Positions 1 to 9,351 of a DNA stretch of 64,000 nt are shown here, in pieces. The notes beneath the pieces are model-generated. The model searched no databases and had not been told where the DNA came from. It saw nothing but the letters and a program-made list of their open reading frames with translations. The translations under genes and the position numbers were made by a program. The DNA is from Paenibacillus polymyxa M1 (GTDB taxonomy: Bacteria > Bacillota > Bacilli > Paenibacillales > Paenibacillaceae), in NCBI RefSeq assembly GCF_000237325.1, contig NC_017542.1:1867501-1931500 (forward strand), in the 5' to 3' direction. The stretch's first letter is position 1; every line of letters starts with the position of its first letter.

Positions 1-498
1 GTTCTGCTTTCTTATCATGCAGTGACGGAGCAAATGAAGCGCCAGCATGAGCAGATGACGGCGTTAACCCAATCGCTCAATGATATTGCGGGCATGGCTT
101 CATCCATTCGTGCACTGGCAGATCACAGCGGATTGCTGGCGATTAATGCGTCCATTGAAGCGGCTCATGCTGGTGAATACGGACGTGGTTTTCAGATTGT
201 GTCTCAAGAGGTTCGGAATATGTCACTCCAGACCAAAGCTTTTTCTGTACAGATTACCGGCTTACTTACTCATATCGAGCAAATGCTGCGTGATACCGCT
301 GAACTGACGGATACGAGTATGCAGCAGATTCATACAGGCTCTAAATTTATATCTGCCGGAACCCAAACGTTTTCCAAATTATTGCAGGCAGTCGATGAAA
401 TAGAGGCTAAAAACAGCGAAATGTCCCGTTCCGCAGAAGAAGCGGCCTTGAATGCAGCCGGAATTGCACAGGAGCTTGAACTCATGCTGAGTTCTTGA
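1..498 (+). CDS. Methyl-accepting chemotaxis protein, C-terminal part (partial)
   Basis: The frame is open from base 1, so the gene begins upstream of the window and only about 165 C-terminal residues are seen. These form the cytoplasmic signalling helix of a chemoreceptor. The hairpin-tip region reads LAINASIEAAHAGEYGRGF followed by IVSQEVRNMS, which matches the receptor tip that binds CheA and CheW. The rest is coiled-coil heptads ending at a TGA. The following gene is pstB, separated by 127 bp containing PHO boxes, so the two are probably not co-transcribed. The ligand cannot be inferred because the sensor domain lies outside the window. Confidence 0.9.
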   Translation, partial: VLLSYHAVTEQMKRQHEQMTALTQSLNDIAGMASSIRALADHSGLLAINASIEAAHAGEYGRGFQIVSQEVRNMSLQTKAFSVQITGLLTHIEQMLRDTAELTDTSMQQIHTGSKFISAGTQTFSKLLQAVDEIEAKNSEMSRSAEEAALNAAGIAQELELMLSS

Positions 499-502
499 TC
501 AT

Positions 503-556
503 TTTACATACCGTTAACAAATCCACCACACTGAATTTACACACAGCTTATATAAT
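503..556 (+). promoter_or_regulatory. PhoP-type promoter of pstB-phoU
   Basis: TTTACA (503-508) and TTAACA (514-519) are 5 bp apart. A third TTTACA at 536-541 keeps the 11-bp phase (503, 514, 536). TATAAT at 551-556 is a good -10 with no good -35. Direct TT(A/T)ACA repeats with 11-bp periodicity upstream of a -10 are the known PhoP~P activation site of Bacillus-type Pho promoters. The site lies directly ahead of pstB. Confidence 0.7.
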
Positions 557-625
557 CTTCATATTGTGCAAATCAGGTGCAATGCTTGAGGACCATAACT
601 GCAACACGAAGGAGATCATAAATCC

Positions 626-1384
626 ATGAATGATTCCGTAATCCGGATTGATAAGCTGAATTTGTATTATGAAAAATTCCACGCGCTGAAACATATAAAC
701 CTGGATATTCCTGAAAAAACGGTAACAGCCTTCATCGGCCCATCCGGCTGCGGCAAATCAACCTTGCTACGTACGCTGAACCGGATGAATGATATGATAC
801 CGGGAACACGTATTGAAGGCACCGTGAGCATCGCAGGTCAAGATATATACGGCGATACTATGGAAGTAGAAATGCTGCGTAAACAGGTGGGAATGGTTTT
901 TCAACAGCCTAACCCGTTTCCCAAATCCATTTATGATAACGTGGCCTATGGCCCGCGTTTGCATGGAATTCGGCAAAAGGACAAGTTAGATGAACTGGTG
1001 GAGCAAAGTCTGCGGCAGGCAGCACTTTGGGAAGAGGTTAAAAATTTTCTGAAGCGTTCTGCTCTGAGCTTGTCCGGCGGGCAACAACAACGGCTATGCA
1101 TTGCCCGGGCGCTTGCTGTACAGCCAGATATTTTACTCATGGACGAGGCGACATCTGCGTTGGACCCGATCTCGACGATGAAAATTGAAGAACTGGTTCA
1201 AGAATTAAGAGACACGTATACTATCGTCATGGTGACGCATAACATGCATCAGGCAGCGCGTGTGTCTGGTCGAACTGCGTTCTTTTTGAATGGGGTTGTA
1301 GTGGAGGCAGCGGATACTGAGACGATGTTTTCCACGCCACAGGATTCACGTACGGAAGATTATATTTCCGGGCGTTTTGGCTAA
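626..1384 (+). CDS. pstB: Phosphate ABC transporter ATP-binding protein PstB
   Basis: 252-residue ATPase of the high-affinity phosphate importer PstSCAB, acting at the inner face of the membrane. Walker [10 protein letters not shown] is near residue 38, the Q-loop [12 protein letters not shown] near 88, the signature LSGGQQQR near 149 and Walker [14 protein letters not shown] near 169. PstB is unusual among ABC ATPases in its strict PNPFPKS-type Q-loop, which is present here. The ATG at 626 follows AAGGAGAT. No pstS, pstC or pstA lies in the window, and the gene upstream is a chemoreceptor. This pair therefore has its own promoter, and the permease genes must lie elsewhere. phoU follows after 39 bp. 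Confidence 0.97.
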   Translation: MNDSVIRIDKLNLYYEKFHALKHINLDIPEKTVTAFIGPSGCGKSTLLRTLNRMNDMIPGTRIEGTVSIAGQDIYGDTMEVEMLRKQVGMVFQQPNPFPKSIYDNVAYGPRLHGIRQKDKLDELVEQSLRQAALWEEVKNFLKRSALSLSGGQQQRLCIARALAVQPDILLMDEATSALDPISTMKIEELVQELRDTYTIVMVTHNMHQAARVSGRTAFFLNGVVVEAADTETMFSTPQDSRTEDYISGRFG

Positions 1385-1423
1385 AGCCAAATTGATGATT
1401 ATGCGAGAAGGGGTGACTTCGAA

Positions 1424-2083
1424 ATGATACGTAGAAAAGGTTTTGATGAAGGATTAGAAGAACTGAGAGCCGTACTGCGCGAAATGGGTGCACACGTTTC
1501 GAAGGCGCTCGATCAGGCTATTGAATGTTTGCAGACCCAAAATACAGAAATGGCCCAGCAGGTAGTCAAAAATGATGCATCCCTCAATACAATGGAAGAA
1601 AATATTCTGGATATGGGCTCCAAGCTCATAATTACCCAGCAACCGGTAGCGAAGGATTTACGCCGGATCATTGTTGCATTTAAAATTTCCAGTGATTTGG
1701 AGCGTATGGGCGATTTGGCACTTGATATTGCCAAGGTCACACTTCGCTTGGAAGGGCAACAGGCGATGAAGCCGTTGGTAGATATTCCACACATGGCTTC
1801 CATTGTTAAAGAAATGATCGACAATGCGATCAAATCCTATTTGGATGAAAATACAGATCTGGCCTACAAAATGGCTAAAGAGGATGATCGTGTGGATTCC
1901 ATGTACAGCCACATGATCAGCGATCTATACGCTTTTATGGTAGAAAAGCCAGCAGAGGCTTCACAAGCCATGTTGCAATTGCTTGTAGGACGGTACATTG
2001 AACGTATTGGTGACCATGCCACGAATATCGGTGAAAGCACTGTATATCTCGTGACAGGGGAGAGACCAGATTTGAACCAGTAG
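1424..2083 (+). CDS. phoU: Phosphate signalling/transport regulator PhoU
   Basis: 219 residues, the normal length for PhoU, built of two three-helix repeats. The repeats carry the metal-binding E/DxxxD signatures, seen as SSDLERMGDLALDIAK near residue 90 and GRYIERIGDHATNIGES near residue 190. PhoU couples Pst transporter state to the PhoR/PhoP two-component system and restrains phosphate uptake. It follows pstB by 39 bp with its own Shine-Dalgarno AAGGGGTG before the ATG. It is very likely co-transcribed from the PHO-box promoter and ends at the terminator just downstream. Confidence 0.96.
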   Translation: MIRRKGFDEGLEELRAVLREMGAHVSKALDQAIECLQTQNTEMAQQVVKNDASLNTMEENILDMGSKLIITQQPVAKDLRRIIVAFKISSDLERMGDLALDIAKVTLRLEGQQAMKPLVDIPHMASIVKEMIDNAIKSYLDENTDLAYKMAKEDDRVDSMYSHMISDLYAFMVEKPAEASQAMLQLLVGRYIERIGDHATNIGESTVYLVTGERPDLNQ

Positions 2084-2098
2084 AGCGATTGGTATATA

Positions 2099-2168
2099 GC
2101 GGTTGTTTCCAACCCAGACTTGTCTTTGAGCAAAAGGCAAATTTGGCTAGGAAACAGCCGTTTTTTTC
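2099..2168 (+). terminator. Rho-independent terminator after phoU
   Basis: CGGTTGTTTCC (2100-2110) pairs with GGAAACAGCCG (2150-2160), allowing one G-U pair, followed by seven T. The loop is long (39 nt). Confidence 0.75.
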
Positions 2169-2258
2169 TGAAAAAGAGTCTTGTATGTTAAGATAGGAAG
2201 AGGAATGCGTAAAACGTAAGAACGTTACGAATGCATTGATGAACTTGTGAGGTGCGAA

Positions 2259-4913
2259 ATGGATAAACTCATGCTTATAGATGGTAACAGTATCATATAC
2301 CGGGCGTTTTTTGCTATGCCGCCGTTGACGAATTCAAGCGGACAGCAGACGAACGCGGTGTATGGATTTACGACAATGTTATTGCGGCTTTTGGAGGAGC
2401 ACAAACCAACACATATCTTGGTTGCCTTTGATGCTGGTAAAATTACGTTTCGCCATAAAGGGTACGAGGATTACAAAGGTGGACGGGAGAAAACGCCGCC
2501 GGAGCTGTCCCAGCAATTTCCACTGCTGAAAGAGCTATTGACCGCCTTTGGCATTGCCCAATTTGAACTGGATGGCTATGAGGCAGACGATATTATAGGC
2601 ACCCTCTCCAGAACAGCGGACGAAGCGGGTTTCAATGTGCTGGTTGTGACTGGCGACAAGGACATGCTTCAATTGGCTTCAGACCATGTCACGGTCGGCT
2701 TAACCCGCAAAGGGGTTACCGAGGTGGAAACGTACGGACCTGAGCAGATTCAGGAACGTTACGGCTTGAAGCCGCTGCAAATCATAGACCTTAAGGGTCT
2801 GATGGGCGATACGTCGGATAATATTCCTGGCATTCCGGGCGTGGGTGAGAAAACAGCGCTCAAGCTACTGCATCAATATGGTTCAGTCGAAGAGGTGCTG
2901 GCGCACACGGATGAGCTGAAGGGCAAAATGAAAGAACGCGTGGAGACACATGCTGACGATGCACGAATGAGCAAGGAATTGGCGACTATTTATCGGGATG
3001 TAACGTTGGACAAACAGCTGGAAGATGTAGTTTTCAGCGGGCTGCAGGCTGAGACGGCTGGACCAGCTCTGGCGAAGCTGGAGTTCAAGTCCCTGCTGGA
3101 GCGTTTATCCTTATCGGGCGAGGTTGGCAGTGCTGGAGTTGGCGTAGAGGAAGCCGCTGCAGACGTGACTGTATTGAATGAAGAGCGTATCAGCGAATTG
3201 GTAGAAGTGCTGAATAACATAAATGTGCTGCATGTGGAGACGCATGGTGATAATCCGCATCATGCTGAAATTGTAGGCTTAATATTTGCCGCAACGGGGC
3301 GGCAGTTCTTTATGACACTGAATGTTCTACAAAGTGATGCAGCTACCCCTATTCGCGAATGGCTTGCCGATCCTGAACGCAAAAAACGCGGTCATGATTT
3401 GCACCGTACAGACTTGGCTTTACACTGGCATGGAATTGAGTTTGCCGGAGCCGAATTTGATGTGCAACTGGCCGGATACTTGCTAGATCCGACAGACGCG
3501 AATCAGACGTTGAGTGGACTGGCAGCCAAGTATGGCTTGTCATCGATTCGTCCAGATGACGAAGTGTTTGGTAAAGGAGCTAAATATAAAGTTCCTGAAA
3601 TGGATGTACTATCCGATCATGTGGCACGTAAGGCAGCGGTGATCGAAGCATTGGTACCCGTGCAGCAGGCGGAACTGGAAAAGACGGAAATGCACAAGCT
3701 GTTTCATGAGCTGGAGATGCCGTTATCACGCATTCTGGCGGATATGGAGAAGCAGGGGATTTTGGTGAATGTAGAGGAACTGCGCGCTTTGGGTAAAGAA
3801 TTTGAAGCCCAGATTGCAACGTTGGTGGGTGAGATCTACAGCATTGCAGGGGTAGAGTTCAATCTTAATTCGCCCAAGCAGTTGGGTGAGATTTTGTTTG
3901 ATAAACTGGGTCTGCCAGTTATTAAAAAGACAAAAACCGGGTACTCGACCGATGCAGAGGTACTGGAAAAGCTTGCTCCATATCATGATATTGTGCAAAA
4001 TATTTTGCAATATCGCACCATTGCCAAACTCCAATCGACGTATGTCGAAGGATTGCTTAAAGAAATTTCGGAGAAGACAGGTAAAGTGCATACGTATTTC
4101 CGGCAGACGGTTGCGGCAACCGGACGCTTGAGCAGTCAATTTCCGAATTTGCAGAATATCCCGATCCGTCTCGAAGAAGGACGCAAAATCCGCAAAGTAT
4201 TTGTTCCCTCGGAGCCGGGCTGGTCGATTTTGGCGGCTGACTATTCACAAATCGAGCTGCGGGTGCTGGCTGATATTTCGGATGATGAGCGTTTGAAAGA
4301 GGCTTTTGTCCACGATATGGACATCCATACCAAGACCGCATCCGATGTGTTCGGTGTACCAGCAGAAGCTGTAGATTCCGATATGCGCCGTTCCGCAAAG
4401 GCGGTCAACTTTGGGATCGTTTACGGAATTAGCGACTATGGTCTGTCGCAAAATTTGAATATTACCCGGAAGGAAGCGGCTCGCTTTATCGACCAGTATT
4501 TTGACGTGTTCCAAGGTGTTCGCCGTTACATGGATGATATTGTGAAGGATGCGAAGAGAGATGGATACGTAAAAACGCTGCTGGAACGCAGACGATATTT
4601 GCCTGAGATTAACGCCAGCAATTTCAACCAGCGTTCGTTCGCTGAGCGTACAGCGATGAATACGCCGATTCAAGGTACCGCAGCCGATATTATCAAGCTG
4701 GCGATGGTGCAGATGGACGCAGCGCTGCGTGAACGCAATCTTCGCAGCCGCATGCTGCTACAAGTACATGATGAGCTTGTATTCGAGGTTCCGCCTGAGG
4801 AAATGGAGACGATGAAAGAGCTTGTCCCGGCTACCATGGAAGCTGCATTAAAATTGGCTGTGCCGCTTAAAGCGGAAGTCAGCTATGGCAGCAATTGGTA
4901 TGAGGCCAAGTAA
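2259..4913 (+). CDS. polA: DNA polymerase I
   Basis: About 884 residues. The N-terminal 5'-3' exonuclease domain begins MLIDGNS and carries the metal-site Asp cluster (DGYEADDIIGTL, VTGDKDMLQL, GDTSDNIPGIPGVG). The middle 3'-5' exonuclease domain is degenerate: the DxE motif is replaced by VET near residue 330, as in Bacillus-type Pol I, so proofreading is probably absent. The C-terminal polymerase has motif A (AADYSQIELR), motif B (RRSAKAVNFGIVYG) and motif C (LQVHDELVFE). An upstream GTG at 2247 is in frame, but GAGGTG (2249-2254) looks like the Shine-Dalgarno for the ATG at 2259. mutM follows 71 bp later. Confidence 0.97.
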   Translation: MDKLMLIDGNSIIYRAFFAMPPLTNSSGQQTNAVYGFTTMLLRLLEEHKPTHILVAFDAGKITFRHKGYEDYKGGREKTPPELSQQFPLLKELLTAFGIAQFELDGYEADDIIGTLSRTADEAGFNVLVVTGDKDMLQLASDHVTVGLTRKGVTEVETYGPEQIQERYGLKPLQIIDLKGLMGDTSDNIPGIPGVGEKTALKLLHQYGSVEEVLAHTDELKGKMKERVETHADDARMSKELATIYRDVTLDKQLEDVVFSGLQAETAGPALAKLEFKSLLERLSLSGEVGSAGVGVEEAAADVTVLNEERISELVEVLNNINVLHVETHGDNPHHAEIVGLIFAATGRQFFMTLNVLQSDAATPIREWLADPERKKRGHDLHRTDLALHWHGIEFAGAEFDVQLAGYLLDPTDANQTLSGLAAKYGLSSIRPDDEVFGKGAKYKVPEMDVLSDHVARKAAVIEALVPVQQAELEKTEMHKLFHELEMPLSRILADMEKQGILVNVEELRALGKEFEAQIATLVGEIYSIAGVEFNLNSPKQLGEILFDKLGLPVIKKTKTGYSTDAEVLEKLAPYHDIVQNILQYRTIAKLQSTYVEGLLKEISEKTGKVHTYFRQTVAATGRLSSQFPNLQNIPIRLEEGRKIRKVFVPSEPGWSILAADYSQIELRVLADISDDERLKEAFVHDMDIHTKTASDVFGVPAEAVDSDMRRSAKAVNFGIVYGISDYGLSQNLNITRKEAARFIDQYFDVFQGVRRYMDDIVKDAKRDGYVKTLLERRRYLPEINASNFNQRSFAERTAMNTPIQGTAADIIKLAMVQMDAALRERNLRSRMLLQVHDELVFEVPPEEMETMKELVPATMEAALKLAVPLKAEVSYGSNWYEAK

Positions 4914-4984
4914 GATATTTCAATGAGCAGATAGTCCCAATTTGACGTTGCTTCCGTTATAATATAGGGTGAGGTGAAGACATC

Positions 4985-5815
4985 ATGCCGGAATTACCGG
5001 AAGTAGAAACCATTAAACGAACACTAAACGAGCTTATCGTTGATAAACATATAGATCATGTAACCGTAAATTTGCCGCGTATTATCCAACGTCCCGATGA
5101 TATCGACGCATTTGCGATGGAATTGGCCGGCCACCGGATTACAGGAGTGGAGAGACGCGGTAAGTTTCTTCGAATTTTGCTGGACGGGCTGGTGCTTGTC
5201 TCCCATCTTCGAATGGAAGGACGCTATGGATTGTATTCACAAGATGATCCTGTGGAAAAGCATACCCATGTCATCTTTCATTTTAAAGATGGTACGGAGC
5301 TGCGTTATCAGGATGTGCGCCAGTTCGGCACGATGCACTTATTTCCGGCAGGACAGGATTTGCTGGAAAAGCCGCTAAACAAACTCGGTTTGGAACCGAT
5401 GGACGAGGCTTTTACACCTGAAATGCTGCGTGCCGCTGTTGGAACTCGTTCGACTTCGATCAAGGCAGCGCTGTTAAACCAGTCATATGTGGTAGGCATC
5501 GGGAATATTTATGTAGATGAATCGTTATTTAAGGCAGGGATTCATCCGGCACAGCCAGCCAAAAGCTTAACGGATAGTCAATTTCGCGTACTGCATGAAG
5601 CTATTGTCTCCACGCTGGGCGCGTCGATTCAGGTTGGTGGCTCGTCCATCAAATCATTCGTCAACGGACAGGGCAAAACGGGCGATTTCCAGCATCAGTT
5701 GCAAATTTATGGACGTAACGCGAAGCCTTGCATGAACTGTGGTACATTGATCGAAAAATCCGTCGTAGCCGGACGTGGCACACATCATTGCCCGGTCTGC
5801 CAGCCTTTGCGCTAA
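4985..5815 (+). CDS. mutM: Formamidopyrimidine-DNA glycosylase (Fpg/MutM)
   Basis: 276 residues, full length. It removes 8-oxoguanine and Fapy lesions and nicks the abasic site. The catalytic N-terminus is MPELPEVET: Pro2 is the nucleophile and Glu3 the general acid. The helix-two-turn-helix has NQSYVVGIGNIYVDESLF near residue 165. The zinc finger at the C-terminus has CMNC and CPVC pairs (residues ~250-272). The ATG follows GAGGTGAAG. The polA-mutM-ytaF-coaE order is typical of Bacillales. Confidence 0.97.
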   Translation: MPELPEVETIKRTLNELIVDKHIDHVTVNLPRIIQRPDDIDAFAMELAGHRITGVERRGKFLRILLDGLVLVSHLRMEGRYGLYSQDDPVEKHTHVIFHFKDGTELRYQDVRQFGTMHLFPAGQDLLEKPLNKLGLEPMDEAFTPEMLRAAVGTRSTSIKAALLNQSYVVGIGNIYVDESLFKAGIHPAQPAKSLTDSQFRVLHEAIVSTLGASIQVGGSSIKSFVNGQGKTGDFQHQLQIYGRNAKPCMNCGTLIEKSVVAGRGTHHCPVCQPLR

Positions 5816-5927
5816 ACAGGCACAGTCACCCCAAGCCCATCCCTCTCATATATTGTTCCAAGTACCAATACTGCGAAGGAAGTAGGTTGCTGTAAGGCCC
5901 AGCCTTCGCAATGGGAGGGAATTTGGA

Positions 5928-6725
5928 GTGGCTAATCATTGGGGAGCCCTGCTGTTACTGGCATTTGCGCTAAGTTTGGACAGTTTCGGAGTTGGTGTTA
6001 CATATGGTCTGCGCAAAATGAAAATTCCACAGTTGTCGATTGCCATCATCTCAGTATGTTCAGGTTTAGTGATCGGCATATCCATGCAGCTCGGCGCATT
6101 ACTATCTCGTGTCCTGTCCCCTGTATATACGACGGTTTTCGGTGCTGTCATTCTGATCTGTATCGGATGCTACTCTTTGATTCAGGCTCTGCACCGCAAG
6201 GAAGATTTGACGGAGGAAGCAGCGGAAGTCCCGGGGAATCTTCGCCTTACGGAACAGGTTGATTCAGGGAATATATCAGCACTTGCGGAGAAAAAAAGTG
6301 CAGAGGATGCCAATACAGAGTCTCTAAGCAGCTCAGGAAAAGGCCTACCGAGAGAAACCTCTTTGGAGCTACAGCAAGAGGAGCGAACGTTATTTTCGCT
6401 GGAGTTCCGCAAATGGGGGCTTGTTATTCGGATTCTTCGAAGCCCATCTGCTGCAGATATGGACCGTTCCGGCAGTATATCTGCTACCGAAGCGGTTTGG
6501 TTAGGTATTGCATTATCGGTCGATGCGTTCGGAGCAGGATTAGGTGCAGCCATGCTTGGTTTTCAGCCCCTGTCTACTGCGCTGGCTATTACGTTATTCA
6601 GTGGTGTATTTTTAATTGCTGGTATGAAGGCAGGATTCTTCCTGTCAGCATTTCGATTTATGAAGGCGCTCGGTGTATTGCCGGCATTATTACTCATTAT
6701 GATGGGCATATTGAAGCTGTTATGA
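5928..6725 (+). CDS. ytaF: Sporulation membrane protein YtaF (MntP-like fold)
   Basis: 265 residues with about six transmembrane segments in two groups (residues ~5-85 and ~185-265). They are separated by a ~100-residue charged, low-conservation loop. Each half begins with a LSLDSFGVG/LSVDAFGAG motif, the repeat that characterises YtaF and its MntP relatives. The start is GTG at 5928 after GGAGGG. Known in Bacillus as a sporulation-associated membrane protein of unclear activity. It lies 10 bp before coaE, probably in the same operon. Confidence 0.9.
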   Translation: MANHWGALLLLAFALSLDSFGVGVTYGLRKMKIPQLSIAIISVCSGLVIGISMQLGALLSRVLSPVYTTVFGAVILICIGCYSLIQALHRKEDLTEEAAEVPGNLRLTEQVDSGNISALAEKKSAEDANTESLSSSGKGLPRETSLELQQEERTLFSLEFRKWGLVIRILRSPSAADMDRSGSISATEAVWLGIALSVDAFGAGLGAAMLGFQPLSTALAITLFSGVFLIAGMKAGFFLSAFRFMKALGVLPALLLIMMGILKLL

Positions 6726-6735
6726 GGTGAAGAGC

Positions 6736-7332
6736 ATGAATATCGGATTAACCGGAGGGATCGCTACCGGAAAAAGCACCGTGTCGGCTCTTTTGGTCGC
6801 CAAGGGTGCGCTGCTGATCGACGCAGATGCCATTGCCCGGGAAGTCATGCTTCCGGGGCATCCGGTGCTGGCGGCGGTCATACAGCATTTTGGACAAGCT
6901 ATAGTGAACAGTGACGGAACCCTGCACCGCAAAAGACTGGGAGAGATTGTATTCGGAGACCCTGTTCAGCGACAGGCACTTAACGATATTACGCATCCTG
7001 CTATTCGTGAGGAAATGCGTCTGCGCATGGAAGCTTATGAACGGGAGCAGCCGGACAAGCTTGTTTTGGCAGATATCCCGTTAATGTATGAGTCTGGGCT
7101 GGAGAGCCTGTACGAGGAAATTATGGTTGTATATGTACCACGTGATATTCAGCTCCGACGTCTGATGCTTAGAGACGGTCTGACAGAAGAGCAAGCAGAG
7201 CTCCGCCTGTCCGCACAAATGGATATCGAGCAGAAAAAAAGTTTGGCTGATATTGTTATTGATAATAGCGGAACACAGACTGAGACGAAGCGGCAAATTG
7301 ATCAGTTTTGGCAACGAAAGGGACTTGCATGA
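6736..7332 (+). CDS. coaE: Dephospho-CoA kinase
   Basis: 198 residues. It phosphorylates the 3'-hydroxyl of dephospho-CoA, the last step of CoA synthesis. The P-loop GLTGGIATGKST lies at the N-terminus, with LVLADIPLMYESGL near residue 100 and the lid region RRLMLRDGLTEEQAELR near 135. A GTG at 6727 is in frame, but GAGGTG (6724-6729), overlapping the ytaF stop, is the likely Shine-Dalgarno for ATG 6736. The stop overlaps the next start as ATGA, suggesting translational coupling. Confidence 0.95.
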   Translation: MNIGLTGGIATGKSTVSALLVAKGALLIDADAIAREVMLPGHPVLAAVIQHFGQAIVNSDGTLHRKRLGEIVFGDPVQRQALNDITHPAIREEMRLRMEAYEREQPDKLVLADIPLMYESGLESLYEEIMVVYVPRDIQLRRLMLRDGLTEEQAELRLSAQMDIEQKKSLADIVIDNSGTQTETKRQIDQFWQRKGLA

Positions 7333-7892
7333 ACATTTTACGTAAGAAAAGAGTCCTGCTCATTTTGTTTGTCGGATTTGTCCTGATTCTGTTCCTCAAT
7401 TCCAATTGGATGTCATGGTTTTACCCGATTCAATATAAGGATGAAATTCGGCAATATTCACAGACGTATGAAGTGGACCCATTTTTGGTGGCGTCTATTA
7501 TCCGTGTGGAAACAAACTTTAAAACCAGCAAGCAGTCACACAAGGGTGCACTGGGGCTTATGCAGATTATGCCGAATACCGCCAATTGGATTATGGACAG
7601 TGCCCAGATTCAGAAGGTCCCGCTGGACAGTGTAAAGCACGAGCCTGGCACCAACATTGAGCTGGGAACCTGGTATCTGCATAACCTGTCTATGAAGTTT
7701 CAGGATAATCCTGTGGTCATCGTAGCGGCATACAATGCTGGTCCAGGTAAAGTTAAGGAGTGGCTGGATCAAGGGGTGTGGGATGGCAAAGAAGAGTCCA
7801 TTAAGCAAATCCCTTTTGGTGAGACACGGCATTATGTACAGCGAGTCATCTACTATTACAGGCAATATACAAAAATTTATAATGAGTTTTAA
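7329..7892 (+). CDS. Lytic transglycosylase (SLT domain), membrane-anchored
   Basis: 187 residues. One N-terminal membrane anchor (VLLILFVGFVLILFL) is followed by a single SLT/goose-lysozyme-like domain that cleaves peptidoglycan outside the membrane. The catalytic Glu lies in IIRVETNF, with the family motifs GALGLMQIMP and AAYNAGPG. The ATG at 7329 overlaps the coaE stop (ATGA). Substrate preference and role, whether growth, sporulation or turnover, cannot be read from the sequence. Confidence 0.9.
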   Translation: MNILRKKRVLLILFVGFVLILFLNSNWMSWFYPIQYKDEIRQYSQTYEVDPFLVASIIRVETNFKTSKQSHKGALGLMQIMPNTANWIMDSAQIQKVPLDSVKHEPGTNIELGTWYLHNLSMKFQDNPVVIVAAYNAGPGKVKEWLDQGVWDGKEESIKQIPFGETRHYVQRVIYYYRQYTKIYNEF

Positions 7893-7933
7893 GTGACAGG
7901 TAATGACAATATGAGCCTTTTCGCTTTAAAATG

Positions 7934-7983
7934 AAAAAAGCGCAGGACAGGCTGTTTTTAGCAGCCTATCCCTACACTTTTTC
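7934..7983. terminator. Bidirectional terminator between slt gene and SASP gene
   Basis: GGACAGGCTG and CAGCCTATCC form a stem around TTTTTAG, flanked by AAAAAAGC on the left and a CTTTTT run on the right. It can therefore end both convergent transcripts. Confidence 0.75.
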
Positions 7984-8009
7984 GTATTACTTCTTGATTA
8001 TTACCGAGA

Positions 8010-8234
8010 TTATTGGTATTGACCTGCCAATTGTTGTTCGGCGATCGTTACGAGGCGTTTTGTGATGTAGCCCCCGATCGAACCGTTCTCATAGGAAGTC
8101 ATGTTGCCTTGGTATCCATCTTGAGGAATGCTGATACCCAGCTCTTGAGCGATTTCATATTTCATTTGCTCCAGAGCACCGGAGGATCTGCTGACTACCA
8201 GGTTGTTGGAGTTGCCATTGTTTCCTTGTGCCAT
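8010..8234 (-). CDS. Alpha/beta-type small acid-soluble spore protein
   Basis: 74 residues. It coats and protects spore DNA and is degraded at germination. The family marks are the germination-protease site EIAQELGI (residues ~27-34) and the DNA-binding C-terminal half NGSIGGYITKRLVTIAEQQL. The start has a strong Shine-Dalgarno (GGAGGTG). It is monocistronic and convergent with the operon to its left. Expression is expected in the forespore under SigG, although no promoter was confirmed here. Confidence 0.95.
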   Translation of the reverse strand: MAQGNNGNSNNLVVSRSSGALEQMKYEIAQELGISIPQDGYQGNMTSYENGSIGGYITKRLVTIAEQQLAGQYQ

Positions 8235-8339
8235 TGTTGTTCACCTCCTCGCGACGTGGTAAACATATTATGATCCGTTTCGACAAAATTATTACTAAAA
8301 AGCTCCGGGAATTTATTGGAAAAAGGAAGTGATGAGATT

Positions 8340-8807
8340 ATGAAGTGCCCGTATTGTGCCTACAATGGCACGAAAGTGTTGGATTCGCGACCAGCGAATG
8401 ATAATAAGTCCATCCGCCGCCGTCGCGAATGCGAACAGTGTGCCAGGCGTTTTACCACCTTTGAAATGGTGGAAGAGACCCCACTGATGGTCATCAAAAA
8501 AGATGGCAGCCGTGAAGAGTTTAGCCGTGATAAAATGCTGCGCGGTCTCATTCGAGCCTGTGAGAAGCGTCCAGTTTCAGTCGAGCAGCTCGATCTGATC
8601 GTATCTCAGGTGGAGAACGCTATTCGCAACACAGCAGCCACAGAGGTGGATAGCCAGCAGATTGGTGAGCTAGTCATGGAACAGCTTTATCCTGTGGATG
8701 AAGTCGCCTACGTACGCTTTGCGTCCGTCTATCGGCAGTTCAAAGACATCAATATGTTTATGAAGGAACTGAAAACACTGTTATCCAAAGATACAGACAG
8801 CGACTGA
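8340..8807 (+). CDS. nrdR: Transcriptional repressor NrdR
   Basis: 155 residues. It represses ribonucleotide reductase genes in response to (d)ATP. The N-terminal zinc ribbon starts MKCPYC with a second CEQC pair at residues ~31-34. It is followed by the ATP-cone domain ([19 protein letters not shown] onward). The upstream in-frame start at 8316 is unlikely because AGGAAGTGATG precedes ATG 8340 and the zinc ribbon begins there. Confidence 0.96.
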   Translation: MKCPYCAYNGTKVLDSRPANDNKSIRRRRECEQCARRFTTFEMVEETPLMVIKKDGSREEFSRDKMLRGLIRACEKRPVSVEQLDLIVSQVENAIRNTAATEVDSQQIGELVMEQLYPVDEVAYVRFASVYRQFKDINMFMKELKTLLSKDTDSD

Positions 8808-8826
8808 TCGCTGACTGTATCTTTTT
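8790..8826 (+). terminator. Terminator overlapping the 3' end of nrdR
   Basis: GATACAGACAGCGA and TCGCTGACTGTATC form a 14-bp stem with one mismatch and a CTGA loop, followed by TTTTT. The left arm is inside the last codons of nrdR. Confidence 0.85.
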
Positions 8827-8868
8827 AGGGCCTCGGTGGGAAGAGGATTATATTTTTTTATAAAAGTA

Positions 8869-8897
8869 TTGACACAGGGTCGAATATTTTATATGAT
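8869..8897 (+). promoter_or_regulatory. Sigma-A promoter of the tRNA pair
   Basis: TTGACA (8869-8874), exactly 17 bp, then TATGAT (8892-8897), about 40 bp before tRNA-Ala. It is near-consensus, as expected for a stable-RNA promoter. Confidence 0.85.
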
Positions 8898-8936
8898 ATA
8901 GAAGTCGCTTGAAACGTTAATTCATTTACATGTGAC

Positions 8937-9012
8937 GGGGCCTTAGCTCAGCTGGGAGAGCGCATCGCTGGCAGCGATGAGGTCAGGGGTTCGATCCCCC
9001 TAGGCTCCACCA
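8937..9012 (+). tRNA. tRNA-Ala (GGC anticodon)
   Basis: 76 nt with a complete cloverleaf. The acceptor GGGGCCT pairs with AGGCTCC, the anticodon stem CATCG/CGATG encloses loop CTGGCAG (anticodon GGC), and the T-arm GGGGTTCGATCCCC is present. CCA is encoded at 9010-9012. Confidence 0.96.
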
Positions 9013-9023
9013 TAATTTTATAT

Positions 9024-9096
<73 letters not shown>

Positions 9097-9103
9097 TTCT
9101 TTA

Positions 9104-9132
9104 GAAAAAACGGCAGAAATGCCGTTTTTTTT
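9104..9132 (+). terminator. Terminator of the tRNA operon
   Basis: ACGGCA-GAAA-TGCCGT with eight T immediately after, 14 nt past tRNA-Lys. Confidence 0.9.
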
Positions 9133-9351
9133 GTTATTCATAGATCTGTTCCCAGCCTAACCAAGGACAGGTAAGGGTTGAATGAGCGCTTATCGAGTTT
9201 GATTATAAATAGCAACCCATTGTTTGTGAGTGTACTTTGATCGTTGTTTCAACGCAGTTCGTATTTTACAAATGAGTTGAGTTCCTTCAAATGAATTTCT
9301 AAATGAATTAATAGATTATGCTGAATTGAATTGAAATTAACTTTACATGGT

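Noticed and set aside
8320..8339. Upstream in-frame start of nrdR at 8316
   Set aside because: It would add eight residues before the zinc ribbon and remove the Shine-Dalgarno; ATG 8340 fits the family start.
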